This document shows positions 1 to 11,319 of a DNA stretch of 64,000 nt, piece after piece; position 1 is the first letter of the stretch; the number at the start of each line of letters is the position of its first letter. The DNA comes from Pleurotus ostreatus/Saccharomyces cerevisiae fusant (Eukaryota; Opisthokonta): contig JAMQCK010000094.1 of the NCBI GenBank assembly GCA_024196135.1, positions 1 through 64,000 on the forward strand, given 5' to 3'. Position numbers and translations under genes: made by a program. The notes under the pieces are model-generated. The model ran no database searches. It was not told the origin of the DNA and worked only from the letters and a program-made list of their open reading frames with translations.

Positions 1-925
1 CGGTGATGCGCGTTGATGCGCCGCCTGTGATTCGGATATTCCCGTGTCACGCAGTCTCCGAGCAGCTCCTCACCTTCCGGCCTCCTGCACTCGATGTGTG
101 CCACATATATCGGTTTTTGAGAGTGCTCAAGGTGAGTCATCATCACAGCTCGCGGACAAGGTCCGAGTATCGGCATGACGGCCTTACTCTGGAGAAGAGA
201 GACCATAGGCGTGACAGGCATGTTCAACTTTTGTGACGCGGCGTGGGCGGGCGGCGGACGCCAAGAATCACGTTTCCGCTGACGGCGTGCCTAGTTTATT
301 ATCTCTCAACGCTCAGCGCTCAGCGACTAAGTGTGGCCGTCCTGAGCCTCACATGTGTCCAGTTTCAAGACCCTACCAATGCTCGAAACAGCAGCAAATT
401 GACATCCCCAGACTTTGTATATCAGTATCCTTCGCTTGAAGGCGCTTTCCCCGCATTCCTCGCCCTCGACGCGCTCAAGCATCAGCTGCGCCTGCTGGCG
501 AGGTGGATAAGATCAGGTATGCACGCGATATGCTGCAGATTTAGCTGCTGTAAGGTCATCACTAGTTGGGTCGGTTCGTTCCTGCAAACGAATAACGAAC
601 ATGAGCTTGAGGGGGAGGACGAGATGAATACAAATCAGCGATGCGTGATTCATCATGACCAGTCTCGATGTCCTATTCTTGCTCTGTTCCGGGCCGGTGA
701 TGTTTCGCTGCGCGTCCGGCGTCCGCCTCGAGGACCGGGGTCTGTCTGTTTCCTGAACACCGCCCACGAACTTTACGCGAGGACGAGGGGCCGATCTGCA
801 AGACGTGGATCCGACACTGACGAAGGGGAGTCGACCGAGCGCCCCACGGTCCAGGACACGGCGTACAAGAGCAGCGGCTGCAACGGCGACAACGATCGAC
901 AGGCACATTTGCCTCCGCGGACCCA
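1..925. other. Upstream region of the Trk transporter gene, no gene seen
   Basis: I see no convincing coding exon on either strand. Open frames here carry no recognisable protein and overlap each other in several frames, as expected by chance in GC-rich DNA. The stretch should hold the 5' UTR and promoter of the potassium transporter that starts at 926. I could not pick out a clear TATA box. Confidence 0.5.
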
Positions 926-3900
926 ATGTCCTCCCCCGCCGACGTTGAGAACGGCCATGGCACCGACGGGCAGGCAAATGGCGATAATCCCAGCCCCCCA
1001 CCGCGTACTGGGCTCGAAGCCATCTGGGCCGAGATCAGCGACCTCAACTTCTTCCGCGTACATCTGCTGGCGTTCACGTTCATTCCCCTCATTCTGTCCG
1101 GCATATTCTATGCGGCTGGCCCGCATAGCGGGTCCACGACGACCACGACGTCTGGAGATGAGCCGATCAACCTTGCCTACCTCGACGCGTTGTTCCTGTG
1201 CTATAGCGCTATGACTGTCTGCGGCCTGGCAACCGCCAACCTCAGCGCGCTGTCGAAGGTCCAGCAGGTGTGTGTTGTGCGCGTTCACGGACCCCCTCCC
1301 TCCCCCTTCATTCTTTCTGCGACAGATACGCTGACATAGTCATCCCCAGGTCATTCTGTACCTCCTCATGCTCTGCGGCAACATTACTACCGTCTCCTAC
1401 GCCATGCTCCTCGTCCGCATGCGCTACTTCCGCGTCAAGTGCGAGTACGTCGTCAAGAAGGAGCTCGAGGAGCACCGTCGGCTCCCCATGTGGATGCAGC
1501 GCACCAAGAAAGGCATCATCGACCAGATGTCAGCGCCCACCACCACCGAGCCGACGCTTTCTGCCCAGGCTACTGCGCTAGCGCCCTCCACACACGCTAC
1601 CCTCATCCCCTCTGATGGTCGCATGACCCCGAAGGTTGGCGTTCAGCAGCCTACGCCGGGCCCGACCCCTGCGGCGACCCTCGTCGAGCGCAACCGCCAC
1701 CGCTCGGGCTTTCTCAATGATCTGCTGCACTCCGATTCTGATTCGGACTCAGACACGGCTGAGGAGCAATTCCTTTCGGACGCGCAGATCCTTAGCTCGT
1801 CACCGCAGTCAGGCAACATCGACCTGCCGCAGCTCACGCCAGTTGCTTCGCGCGCTAGCGGGGTGTCGATGGGTCACAGAAGTCGCGCGGCGAAGCGCAA
1901 GGGTACTGGCGTGGCTTTTGCAGACGCGGTCGAGAGGCAGCAGAAAATGATGGGTGAGTTACTTTTCCCTCACATATGTCGTCTTCCACACTGGCTCAAC
2001 ATATCTCAGAACGCTTTCCCACCCGTCGTGGCACCACTGTCCTCGCCCCGCGAGGAACCCTCATCTACCCGCCTAATCTCCCGCAACCCACCCGCAAGAA
2101 CACCCCGGCGCGCAAGAACGCCGTCGACATGAATGGGTACGTGGACTGGCGTCCTCTTGGCCTCTGTTGCCATCCGTCGTCCTTTGCTCCCTTCCGTTAC
2201 ACATTCAATCCCTTCATCTGCCTTGCCGTAACATTTGACACATACTATCTTTGCGCCTGTCTTCTGGCCCTTCATATAAGCCGTCTTCTCAGTCTATACG
2301 CGCTTTGTTTTGGCTTCATATAGGCTATACATACCCTTCATCCCGTTCATCTTCCTTCATCTTGCTCATCATCCTTCTGGCTACCATCCCCTCTTCTCCC
2401 TAACGACCCCACTAACCTCCACCACCCAGCCCGCCCTACGCCGACCCGCTCTCCACCCGCTACGAGTCGCCGCACAAGTACACGGGCCTCGGCGGTTTCC
2501 CTGGGCCTGCGGCGCTGTTGGCCGCAGCAGCACGAGCGGCTGCGCCGGGCGTGACGGACAAGTTGAAGAATGCGCTTGAGGTGAAGGTGGGTAGTTTGGC
2601 TTCTGCTCGGCGCGAATTAACGCTGTGACCAACGAACCTGCGTTTATGACGACCTTTAACACCAGACCGAGCATCACACTGGCCACGATTCCTTCCTCGC
2701 AGGCCTTCGGGGTCGCCTGCGCGTCTGGCGGAACGGGTACTTTGAGACAGACGAGCTGACGGAAGACGATGTGGAGAAGATCGGTGGCGCGGAATACCGC
2801 GCCTTGCGGCTATTGTCCTACCTAGTTCCAGCAGTTAGTCTCCCTTCTCCCGTCTTGCAATGCACGACAGAGACTGACTGTTATTGTCAGTACCTCATCG
2901 GCGTCCAGGCCATCTCGTGCCTTATATTCGCGCCATGGTTGGCCGCAACGAATGCATACTCGGACGTCTTTGGTGAGTCGACGAGCGTCTTCTGTGAATT
3001 ATCCCAATGCTAATGGCATGACAGCCGCTCAGGCGGGCGGTCAAGTGCGTCCGGTCACTATAGGATGGTATGTGAAATGTATGTTGCTAGGTTTCTGTGA
3101 TGAACTCACAGTGCGCCTAGGTTCTCGGTCTTCCAGGTCATGAGCGCGTACACAGGCGGTGGCATGTCGCTGGTGGATGCTGGCATGGTGCCCTTTCGCA
3201 ATGCGTGGCCGATGGTCGGTGAGTGAGAGAATTCACTCAGCGAATGCATCAGGGGCTAGCGCTTACGATCCACTCTAGTCGGCGTTGGTCTATGTATTCT
3301 TGCAGGAAATCATGCTTTGGTGAGTGCCTACACGCCATTCTATCTTAGATAACCCATTAACATGGTCTTCGCAGCCCATTCTGTGCGTGTTCACCGCTGC
3401 TTCTTGTCTTCCCCCGCTGACATGAGCGTAGTCTCCGCTTCACGATGTCAGTGTTCCATCTCTTCTCTAGTATGACTTTACTGACATCGTTGCGCATAGC
3501 TGGGCTCTCTCGAAGGCTTCCGGGGGAAAGGGCGAACTGGGCCAGGCGACGGAATTCTTGCTGAAGTATCCGCGTCGGTGCTTTATCTATCTGTGAGTAG
3601 GCAGCCTCACCGCTGATACTTGCTGGACCTCCATCCTTCAACTGCTTGTAATGCTGATCAGCGACCTCCAGGTTCCCCGCCCCACAAACCTGGTTCCTCG
3701 TCATCTGTCTGGTCGTCTTCAGTGCGGCCGAGTGGCTGATGTTCCCCGTACTGAGTGCGTTCTCGTTTTCTGTCTCCGATTTGCAATCTTCATTTGGGCT
3801 TTCTCTCAAACTGCGCCCGCTTAACTTCAAAGCACCTTATTGACACGCATCGTTGCAGACTCCGGCCTACCCTTCTATACTGCCCTCCCGGCCGCTGAGA

Positions 3901-5140
3901 AAGCCGTGTCGGGCTTGTTCCAGGGGCTTGCTGCTCGCGCGAGTGGGTTTCCGATCGTGCCGATGACGGACATTGCGCCGGCTCTGCAGTACGTGTCCGC
4001 TTATTCGGACTATGATAGTCATTCCTTATGCAAGATGCTGACGCAGTCCAGATTCCTCTACGTGGTCATGATGTACATCGCTGTGTACCCGGTCGCTCTG
4101 TCTATTCGCTCGACCAACGTGTACGAGGAGCGGTCGTTGGGTGTGTTCGAGGCCCCGGAGGAGGACGATGATGATGAACCGGATGTGGTGAGTACTTTGC
4201 TTAGTAGCCGCAGTCGCGATGAGGCGCTTGCCATCCGCATCCCTGTCGTCCGACGCCTTCGAACTTCATTGCTAACTCCCTTCATAGGTCGACCAGGACA
4301 TGCGAGAACTCGCACCGCGCGAGCGCGTCGGTCGGTACGTCGGGTGGCACCTGAGGAGGCAGGTGTCCGTAGGTGAGTACTCGTCTCTTCAGCTAGCCCT
4401 GAATCCAGGTCGCACCGTTCGCCGCTGACCCCTCACAGATATCTGGTGGCTCGTTTGGGGAGTCTTCCTTGTTGCTGTAATCGAGCGTGGGCACCTCATC
4501 GACCCGGACAAGAAGTGGTTTGACCTCTTCCGAGTGGTAAGCGTTACTGGCCCATCGTGTGGTCGTCATCTCGTCGTTCGAGGATCGCTCTGACAGCCCC
4601 CTGCCAGATCTTTGAGCTCGTGAGCGCATTCGGTGGGATTGGGTTGAGCTTGGGCTTTCCGAGTGTGAGTCCTAGAGCTACATGTGCGGCGTCAATGCTG
4701 ACTCTACGCTCGTAGGATAACTACGCTTTCGTCGGCGCCATGCGACCTCTATCGAAGATCGTCGTCATCATTATCATGTATGCAGCTCTGTCCTACCTAT
4801 GCTTTGCCATCCAACTCATCACCTTGACAGGGTCCGCGGCCGCCATCGTGGTCTCCCCGTCGCTGTCGACCGCGCCGTGCTTCTCCCGCGCGAGCTCGTT
4901 ACGCAAAGCAGTATCCCACCGACTGATGGCGTGAACCCAGAGAAGCCAGAAGGACAACCTTCGCAAGAAAAGAAATCCGAGGAGAGCACCACGGAAGGGC
5001 ATAGTGCGACCATAGCTGGTAGCACAACAGCACTCGGAAAGGGCGCCCCCAGCGCCGTGATCAGCGAAGAGAGCGACCACGCGGGCAAGCCGGACGCTGT
5101 CGTGGAGGCGATCCCCCTGCGGCAGATCGGGTCTCGGTGA
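926..5140 (+). CDS. TRK1: Trk-type high-affinity potassium transporter
   Basis: Plasma-membrane K+ uptake protein of the fungal TRK/HKT superfamily; the model gives 912 residues. Exons: 926-1267, 1350-1953, 2010-2136, 2430-2586, 2666-2833, 2891-2972, 3025-3067, 3121-3218, 3279-3319, 3375-3382, 3432-3446, 3500-3592, 3672-3754, 3859-3988, 4052-4187, 4288-4372, 4439-4536, 4608-4664, 4716-4777, 4831-5140. All four pore loops of the family are visible, each with its selectivity-filter glycine: TVCGLAT near residue 97, YTGGGMSLVDAGM near 520, ARASGFPIVPM near 645 and SAFGGIGLSLGFP near 780. A hydrophilic cytosolic loop (about 150-390, acidic and Ser/Asp-rich) separates the first repeat from the rest, as in yeast Trk1. 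The C-terminal MVRGRHRGLPVAVDRAVLLP block is typical of fungal members. Exons of 8 and 15 nt (3375-3382, 3432-3446) are needed to keep frame. The family is certain; a few small exon borders are less so. Confidence 0.95.
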
Positions 5141-6101
5141 GGCCGTGTATGATTGACTGTAATGGTAAGCTCTTGTTTTCAATCGTCTTCTCGCTCGCTT
5201 ACCCGCTCAGCCTTGTGTATGAACCAGCGGCAAGAGCTATTATTTATCGACCGCCTTCATCTCTGGAGGTGCTAATTGGACGGAATCAACACCCTATATT
5301 TTCATACCCGCTACAGGAGCACGTACGAGTATATCCCCCTTCAACGGTACGAATATATCCCTACAACACACTCATCATCAAGACTGGAAGATACGGACTG
5401 GCGCTTACTGTCGCGGTTATGGACTGGCGCATACTATCATAGACCTATTCCCCTATTTCTCTGATATCTTGGAACAATTAGATAGACTGGATCGGTTGCT
5501 GTGCTTCGTACCCGCGTTGTTCGAGTGTGAAAAGCTAAAATATCTGACTGGGTTTGGTTCCGGTGTGACATGTTCAACTGTGACACCACGTGAGAACAGA
5601 CACGTGCGTAACTCATCCCGAACGGCCATGTCGAAGCAACGACCGCTGCAGTTTGCTGACCTTTGCCTCGCATGGCAGAAAAATCATACCCCCGCATCAC
5701 CTCCTGAGAATCAGCTCTTGCGTACTCCCTGACCAAATTCTGTCAAAAATGGCAACAGTCGCGTCCTCGCGGCGACCATCTGGGACATCTCATGCCAATT
5801 CCTTCCGATGTCTGAGTCATCAGCAGCTTTGGCCGGCTATCGCTAAACTCTTGCACTGCCAACGCTCTTGACGACGATCAACACTGAGTATGTCCTACCC
5901 TTAACTGGCAGCTCCACCCGAATTCTTGGCTCTTACTGCTCCCGTTCAAAAGGGTCGTCGTATATAAGGTGGTCCTTCCTTCTCTTTTCCTATCCGTATC
6001 TCGGTTCCACCTCAAGCCAAACTCGCCCCCCCTCAAGCCGATCTCGTCAACACCACCCCCTTTCGCTGCTCACCCCAAGCCGCACCTCGTCCACCGTCAA
6101 C
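5141..6101. other. Intergenic region between the transporter and the first lyase-like gene
   Basis: This is 961 bp without a supported gene. It holds the 3' end of the transporter transcript and the promoter of the gene at 6102. The last 140 bases are pyrimidine-rich, as is common in fungal promoters, and contain a TATA box at 5961. Confidence 0.6.
5961..5968 (+). promoter_or_regulatory. TATA box of the first lyase-like gene
   Basis: TATATAAG lies 134 bp upstream of the ATG at 6102 and is followed by C/T-rich DNA that probably contains the transcription start. The tandem paralogue has the same motif in a matching place. Confidence 0.65.
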
Positions 6102-7073
6102 ATGAAGGCCAACACTTTCACGTCGATCCTCTTTGCCGCGGCATCGCTATGCTCCGCCGCACCCTCTCAGACCACGCTCAACAACGGAAACCAGTTGAGT
6201 AATGGCCAGGCGGGGCAGTTGAGGTGGGAAGCCTCGGGTGCGTACTCCTTTCATCCACACTCCGTGCGCGCACTTACATACTCACGTAGGCGTCCTCAAG
6301 ACCCCCTGCACCGACTCTAAGATTGCCATCGGCAACTGCTACTCACTATCCCTCTCCAAGGACCCCAAAGCGAACCTGGACACCAACCACCTCGATTCCC
6401 CTCGCCAACGCAACGAGTTCCGCGTCCCCTACGCCGCCGCGGGAGAAACGCACACCTACTCCTGGAAGCAGTACCTCTACTCCAGCACCGGGTCTGGGAG
6501 CACGTTCTTCCATCTGATGCAGATTCTCGACTACAACACGCTGCAGCCTGTGATCACGCTCGACGCGCGCAACGGGCGTGTGCAGGTCGAGAGTACAAAC
6601 TTGTGCAAGAGCGGCTGCCCGAGTATCCCGATGGCGAGCTACACGGATAGGACGACGGTGCATACGATGAAGTGAGTGCACCGATATTGACTCCACTTTG
6701 ACCCTATCGCTGACTTCGTGTACTCGTAGAATCAACTATGGACCCTCCGGATCGCTGACTTACACCGTCACTGACGCGTCAACGAAGAAGACGTTACTCA
6801 CATATTCAGTAAAAGGGGCGCTTGGCACGAGCAAGACCGCGTACGTCGCCCTCCTTTTCCGTTTACATATCCCACCTTCCTTCCTTCTGACCATCCACTC
6901 TCATCGAGCTTTCAATTCGGTACTAATTCTGATACAGACTCAAATTCGGCACCTATCGCGCCGCCTACCAGGGGATGACTGCTGTACTGTGAGTGAATTC
7001 CGGTGCTGGGTATAATGAAAGCTGCTCACCGATGTCCGTTAGTGCTGGCGTCGGTGACTACACGCAGAACTGA
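6102..7073 (+). CDS. Secreted jelly-roll protein, polysaccharide-lyase-like (copy 1)
   Basis: Predicted 236-residue secreted protein. Exons: 6102-6237, 6290-6671, 6730-6840, 6938-6988, 7043-7073. A hydrophobic signal peptide covers about residues 1-20 and ends at a CSAAP site. The mature part has features seen in beta-jelly-roll lyases of the heparinase/glucuronan-lyase type: an Arg-Asn-Glu strand (QRNEFRVP), an STFFHLMQ strand, a YTVTD strand and a late KFGTYRAAYQG motif similar to the KxGxYR strand of PL7/PL14/PL20 enzymes. Cysteines in TPCTDSK, GNCYS, NLCKS and GCPS could form disulfides. It is the left half of a tandem pair with the gene at 7886, with identical exon phases and nearly equal exon lengths. 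I infer cleavage or binding of an acidic polysaccharide; the exact CAZy family is not settled. Confidence 0.8.
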
Positions 7074-7885
7074 TCTTGGAAGAGGGGCGCGCTGATACTC
7101 TGTTTTTCATGATCTCTGCTATCGCGTGCTGTATTCACCTTGCTGTCGTTTACTTGTCCTCTGCTTTATGCTACTCTATGATACACTACTGTCGTCTATG
7201 CTATCCTGCTCAATGAATCATTGTTCTTCCATTTCACTCGCTCCCTTCATCTAGCCTTTGACCGACGACGCACCTTTTGTTGTGGCGCACCGATGTTCGA
7301 TTATGCCCTGGTCACATGACCGTGGGCACCGTCGGCTAATCCCATGAAGTCTCACGGTGAGCCTCAAACCAGCACGGCCACGGTCTGTCTAAGACGGCGA
7401 AGGGTTTGGTAACTAAGACGACGCGTCTCATGCTTTGCACCGCCTCTGGGTGCATCCCGACTACGTGACGCTCGCAAGCTCTACCAAGTCTTGCGCACAA
7501 CTGGCTAATGGCAATCTCCTCTGTTCGACCCAAACACCACTAATGCATCTAAGTATCTATCAGGGAGAAAAGGTTATATCAGGCAAGAGGACCCTCAAAA
7601 GCTTAATCGCTGACATCTCCAGCATATTTCTCCATCCCCGGTAACCGCGTACAATGAGACATGCACCGCCCCTTGCCTGAGGGAGACTTTCACTTTCCCG
7701 CTACCCGTCGATGAGCCGGCTGTGTATGGACTCACTCACATATGAGTCCTGGGCAATGGCTCTCTCGAGTATATAAGGGCTCTTTGAGATGGGGGTTGGC
7801 ATCCAACACCAACACCACCTCAACATAGGACCACTCGCCGACAACACATAACTCGACGACACGATACAACTTTATCCAAGTCACC
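7074..7885. other. Intergenic region between the tandem lyase-like genes
   Basis: This 812 bp stretch has no supported gene. It carries the terminator region of copy 1 and, at its right end, the promoter of copy 2, including a TATA box at 7770. Confidence 0.6.
7770..7777 (+). promoter_or_regulatory. TATA box of the second lyase-like gene
   Basis: TATATAAG lies 116 bp upstream of the ATG at 7886 and just after a GGCAATGG sequence that could act as a CCAAT-type element. It matches the TATA box of the upstream paralogue in sequence and approximate distance. Confidence 0.65.
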
Positions 7886-8870
7886 ATGAAGACTTCACTA
7901 TACTCGTCGGCTCTGGCCCTCCTATTCATCTCCGCCTGCCGCGCCGCGCCCGCCCAGCAGACGCTGAACGACGGCAGCTCACTTAAGTACGGCACCGTCT
8001 ACGGCGGTCAACTCTCATACGACTCCTCAGGTATGCAATCACTCGTCTTCCAACAACCATCCCACTGACTCATTTACCCCCAGGCGTCATCAAATACCCC
8101 TGCGCAGACCCCAAGGTTGCCATCGGCACCTGCTACTCATTCCAACTCTCCGCCGACCCGAAAGCCAACCTCGACACCAACCACCTCGACTCGCCACGCC
8201 AGCGCAACGAGTTCCGCGTCCCGTGGGCCGCGGCGGGGGAGAAGCACACGTATGGATGGAAGATGTACCTTTACGGGAGCACTGGGACGGGCTCGACGTT
8301 CTTCCACCTGATGCAGGTGTTCGACGACACGACGGGGACGCCGGTGGTCACGCTGGACGCGAAGAATGGCCAGGTCGGCATCGAGAGTCAGACGCTTTGC
8401 CAGTCGCAACCGTCCTCCGGCGGAGGCCTGCTGGGTCTTGGAGGCGGTGAGAGCAGCGGGAGCAGCTGCCCGAGCATCCCGCTGTCGCAGTTCGTCGACA
8501 GGACGACGCTCCATTCCATGAGGTACGCTCAGATCGTGATGGGTGCCTTAGGCAACGCTGACAATTTTCTCAGCATCACATACGGCCAGCAAGGCTCGAT
8601 TACTTACACAGTCACTGACGCTGCCACAAAGCAGTTGTTACTGACGTACAGCGCGAAGGGCGCGCTTGGGTCTAGCAAGACTGCGTAAGTGCTGCGTCTT
8701 CATGCATCGAATGTTCATCACTGACTTTCTCGCAGTGCCAAGTTCGGAACCTACCGCGCGACCTATCAGGGGGAGACCGCCGTCATGTGAGTTCCATCAT
8801 CTCTCCTCTTGAGTGCTTCGTCTGACTTGCATTCCTCAGGGCTGGTGTCGGTGACTACACGCACTCGTAA
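7886..8870 (+). CDS. Secreted jelly-roll protein, polysaccharide-lyase-like (copy 2)
   Basis: Tandem paralogue of the gene at 6102, predicted 258 residues. Exons: 7886-8030, 8084-8522, 8574-8684, 8736-8786, 8840-8870. The last three exons have exactly the same lengths as in copy 1 (111, 51 and 31 nt). It starts with a signal peptide ending around SACRAAP and keeps the QRNEFRVP, STFFHLMQ, YTVTDA and AKFGTYRATYQG motifs. The main difference is a Gly/Ser-rich insertion of about 19 residues (SSGGGLLGLGGGESSGS) between the strand after VTLDAKNGQV and the conserved CPSIP segment, probably a longer surface loop. The role is inferred as for copy 1: an extracellular, carbohydrate-directed protein, possibly a lyase. 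Confidence 0.8.
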
Positions 8871-9221
8871 AGGCTTCTCACAGCCCTCGACTTGTAAAGA
8901 CCCCATCTTCCTCACTGCATCGCCTATTAGCTACTCTCGCATGTTCACATATTTACCATCCTCCAGCGCTTCATCCTCATCGTCACCGCACTGTCTCATG
9001 TTCTGCACGCAATATCTACGCATATCATCTAGCTACCTTCACACTTTGCAATGCATCTGCTTTCACAGTACACGACTCAATTCGCTGACCGATCCTCCCC
9101 TCGCGATCTTTTCTTCAGACTGGTGAGCACAACCATTATGCATCGATAGTTACCCTGGTATTATAGGCTATTCACCCCCTCGTGTTCTCATCATAGCATA
9201 CAGATTCACAGCGACACCACT
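8871..9221. other. Convergent 3' region
   Basis: This 351 bp stretch lies between the stop of the second lyase-like gene and the stop of the GH71 gene on the other strand. It is C/T-rich and I see no coding sequence in it. It presumably holds both polyadenylation regions. Confidence 0.5.
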
Positions 9222-11319
9222 TCACTTCGCCTTGCACGCCTCCCAAGCCGGATCGTGGAAGAACTGCTCGATGACGGGGTTGAAGTCGTACAAAGCCGGT
9301 TCCGCTACGATCTCCCGCTCGCCCGTGAGCGTCCCGCCGACGTTCTCACCGCCGCGCCACATGCCGACGGTGACGAAGCCGGGCTCGAAGGGCTGCGTGA
9401 AGTGGTTCAGGCCAGCCTCAGCCTGATAGGGCAGTTAGCACCGTGAGGGGTATGCGAGAGATCTGCATCGTACCTGGAACTTGCCCTCAAGCGAGCCGAC
9501 CTGTACGCGCACCTCGGCTGGGGCAGAGAGGTACGCAGTAATATAGATCTCGTCCTTCAACAGCTCAGCGCGTTCGGGGAGGCCCATAGGGTCAGCCGCC
9601 GCCGTCGCGTTTGCGGGATGCGTGCGGTACTCCCAGACGATGAGGTCGGAGCCGAGCGCGGACGGCTGACCGTTCTTGTAGGTCTCGATGTACGGCTTGG
9701 TGATGCGCGCCCAGGGAAGGTGGTTGTCGGCGTTAACCCAGGTGGTGTTCGTTGGCTGAAGCTGGACGGACGAGGGGCGCGGGCCGATATAGTGCGACTC
9801 GCCGAAGTCGTTCCAGGCTGGAAAGGATGGTCAGTTGCCGATTCATGACCACGCTGATTACCAAGAAGTCAGCCCGAGTTGAGTACTCACAGATAACCTG
9901 CACCATCGGCGCATTGATCTCCGTCGCCTGCTGCCAGCGCTTTGCGTAGTTGTTGTCTGCGCGATACACCCAGTTCTTGTCGAGGCCTTCCGTAGGGTAG
10001 TGCGAGAAAAACGTCGGGGAGATGCCGGCCATGTACGTCTTGTTTGCGCCGAGCTGCGTCGCCCAGTCAAGGTCAGTGGACTTTGAGACCTCGGCGTCGT
10101 CCATCGACCATGCGGAGTTCCACTGGAAGAGGCCTTGAACACAGTCCTTCACTCCAGCAATGGTCTGGTTGTTGGCGAAGAAGAAGGCAGGGACGAAGTA
10201 CATATCGGTGGGTACGAGCGAGCGGACGTGGTCCCAACTGTTAGATATGTAAGGGGCGCGAAAACATGCGATGACAACCTGTTTGCCCACCCGCCGCAGA
10301 CCGACTTCCCGAAAGAGGAAGAGTACTGGTCGCCGGAGAACGTCGAGACGAACGGCAGGCCATTGACCTTGAAGGTGTACGGGTTGGTCGCATACTCGTT
10401 GATGTACGCGGCGATCTTGGCGGCGTCCTCGTCACCAGCCTGAGGGAAGGTGTTCATATCGAAAGACCAGTAGAGCTTGAGGGGTGTGTTTAGGGCTGCT
10501 GCGGCTTGGTATGCAAGGTCCGCGGATGCCTTTTGCCAGCAGTCGCTGAGTATAACGTTAGTTGGTCCTCCCGGTAGCTCGAACTATCTGCGTACGGTCC
10601 AGTGTTCAGCGCGACCGCGTCGAAGCCAGCTTCCTGAATCAGGACGAGGTCGGTGATCCAGTCGGCAAGGCGGTACGAGTATCTAGGACATCCTTTAGTA
10701 TCTAGAACATAGGCCCGTGACGAAGGCGATATACGTACGTGTTGCCCAGCATGTGATGCACGATCGCATACTTCTCGCCGTCGTATGCAATGACGGACGA
10801 GGTCGCTGAAGGCGCGCCAGAGGTGGCGGTAGCCGTACCGGATACGGCGCCCGAGCCCGACACCGTTCCAGTAACAAATCCAGATCTAGAGGATCCCGGG
10901 GCGCTTCCAGTGATGGACGCGTGAGGAGCGGACCCGGAGACGGTCGTGGCTGGCGCAGTTGAGGTGGCCGCACCGCTACTGCCGCTAGCGCTTGACCCCG
11001 AGACAGGAGCGCCTGCGGTGCCAGTGGCAGTCACATCAGGCGTAGAGACGCCCCCAGTAGCAGAGGTAGCGCCGGAGGACGGTCCTGAATCAGAGCCGGG
11101 AATACTCGAATGAGAGCTGCCGTCGTCGGAGCCAGAGTGGCAGCTCTCGGCAGAACCGCCGATGCGGATGCATGCCTCGACGTCGGCCTCGATGAGCGCG
11201 CGATTGCTCAGGTCGAAGTCGTGGCGGGCACGGTGGACCGAGCGCCGACGGTGGGCCGCGGCGGGGGAGGAGAGGATGGCGGTCGAAACGAGCGCGGTAA
11301 AAAGGAGTGTGGTCCGCAT
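9222..11319 (-). CDS. GH71 alpha-1,3-glucanase (mutanase), secreted
   Basis: Hydrolyses alpha-1,3-glucan, a cell-wall polymer of fungi; predicted 608 residues. Exons in transcript order: 11319-10739, 10682-10596, 10545-10279, 10237-9891, 9817-9474, 9422-9222. A signal peptide covers about residues 1-22. It is followed by a basic stretch (HRRRSVHRARHDFDLSNR) and a Ser/Thr/Gly/Ala-rich linker to about residue 175 that is probably O-glycosylated. The GH71 domain fills the rest: YAIVHHMLGNTYSYR at its start, then EAGFDAVALN, LYWSFDMN, SWDHVRSLVPTDMYFVPAFF and QVISWNDFGESHYIGP, a strongly conserved block with acidic residues. The enzyme domain thus follows the linker rather than preceding a C-terminal binding module. 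The intron 10238-10278 is only 41 nt. The likely role is remodelling of self or foreign fungal walls. Confidence 0.92.

Noticed and set aside
243..1214. Open frame of 323 codons overlapping the first exon of the potassium transporter
   Set aside because: It overlaps the transporter exon in another frame, has no recognisable domain, and shows low-complexity composition typical of chance frames in GC-rich DNA.
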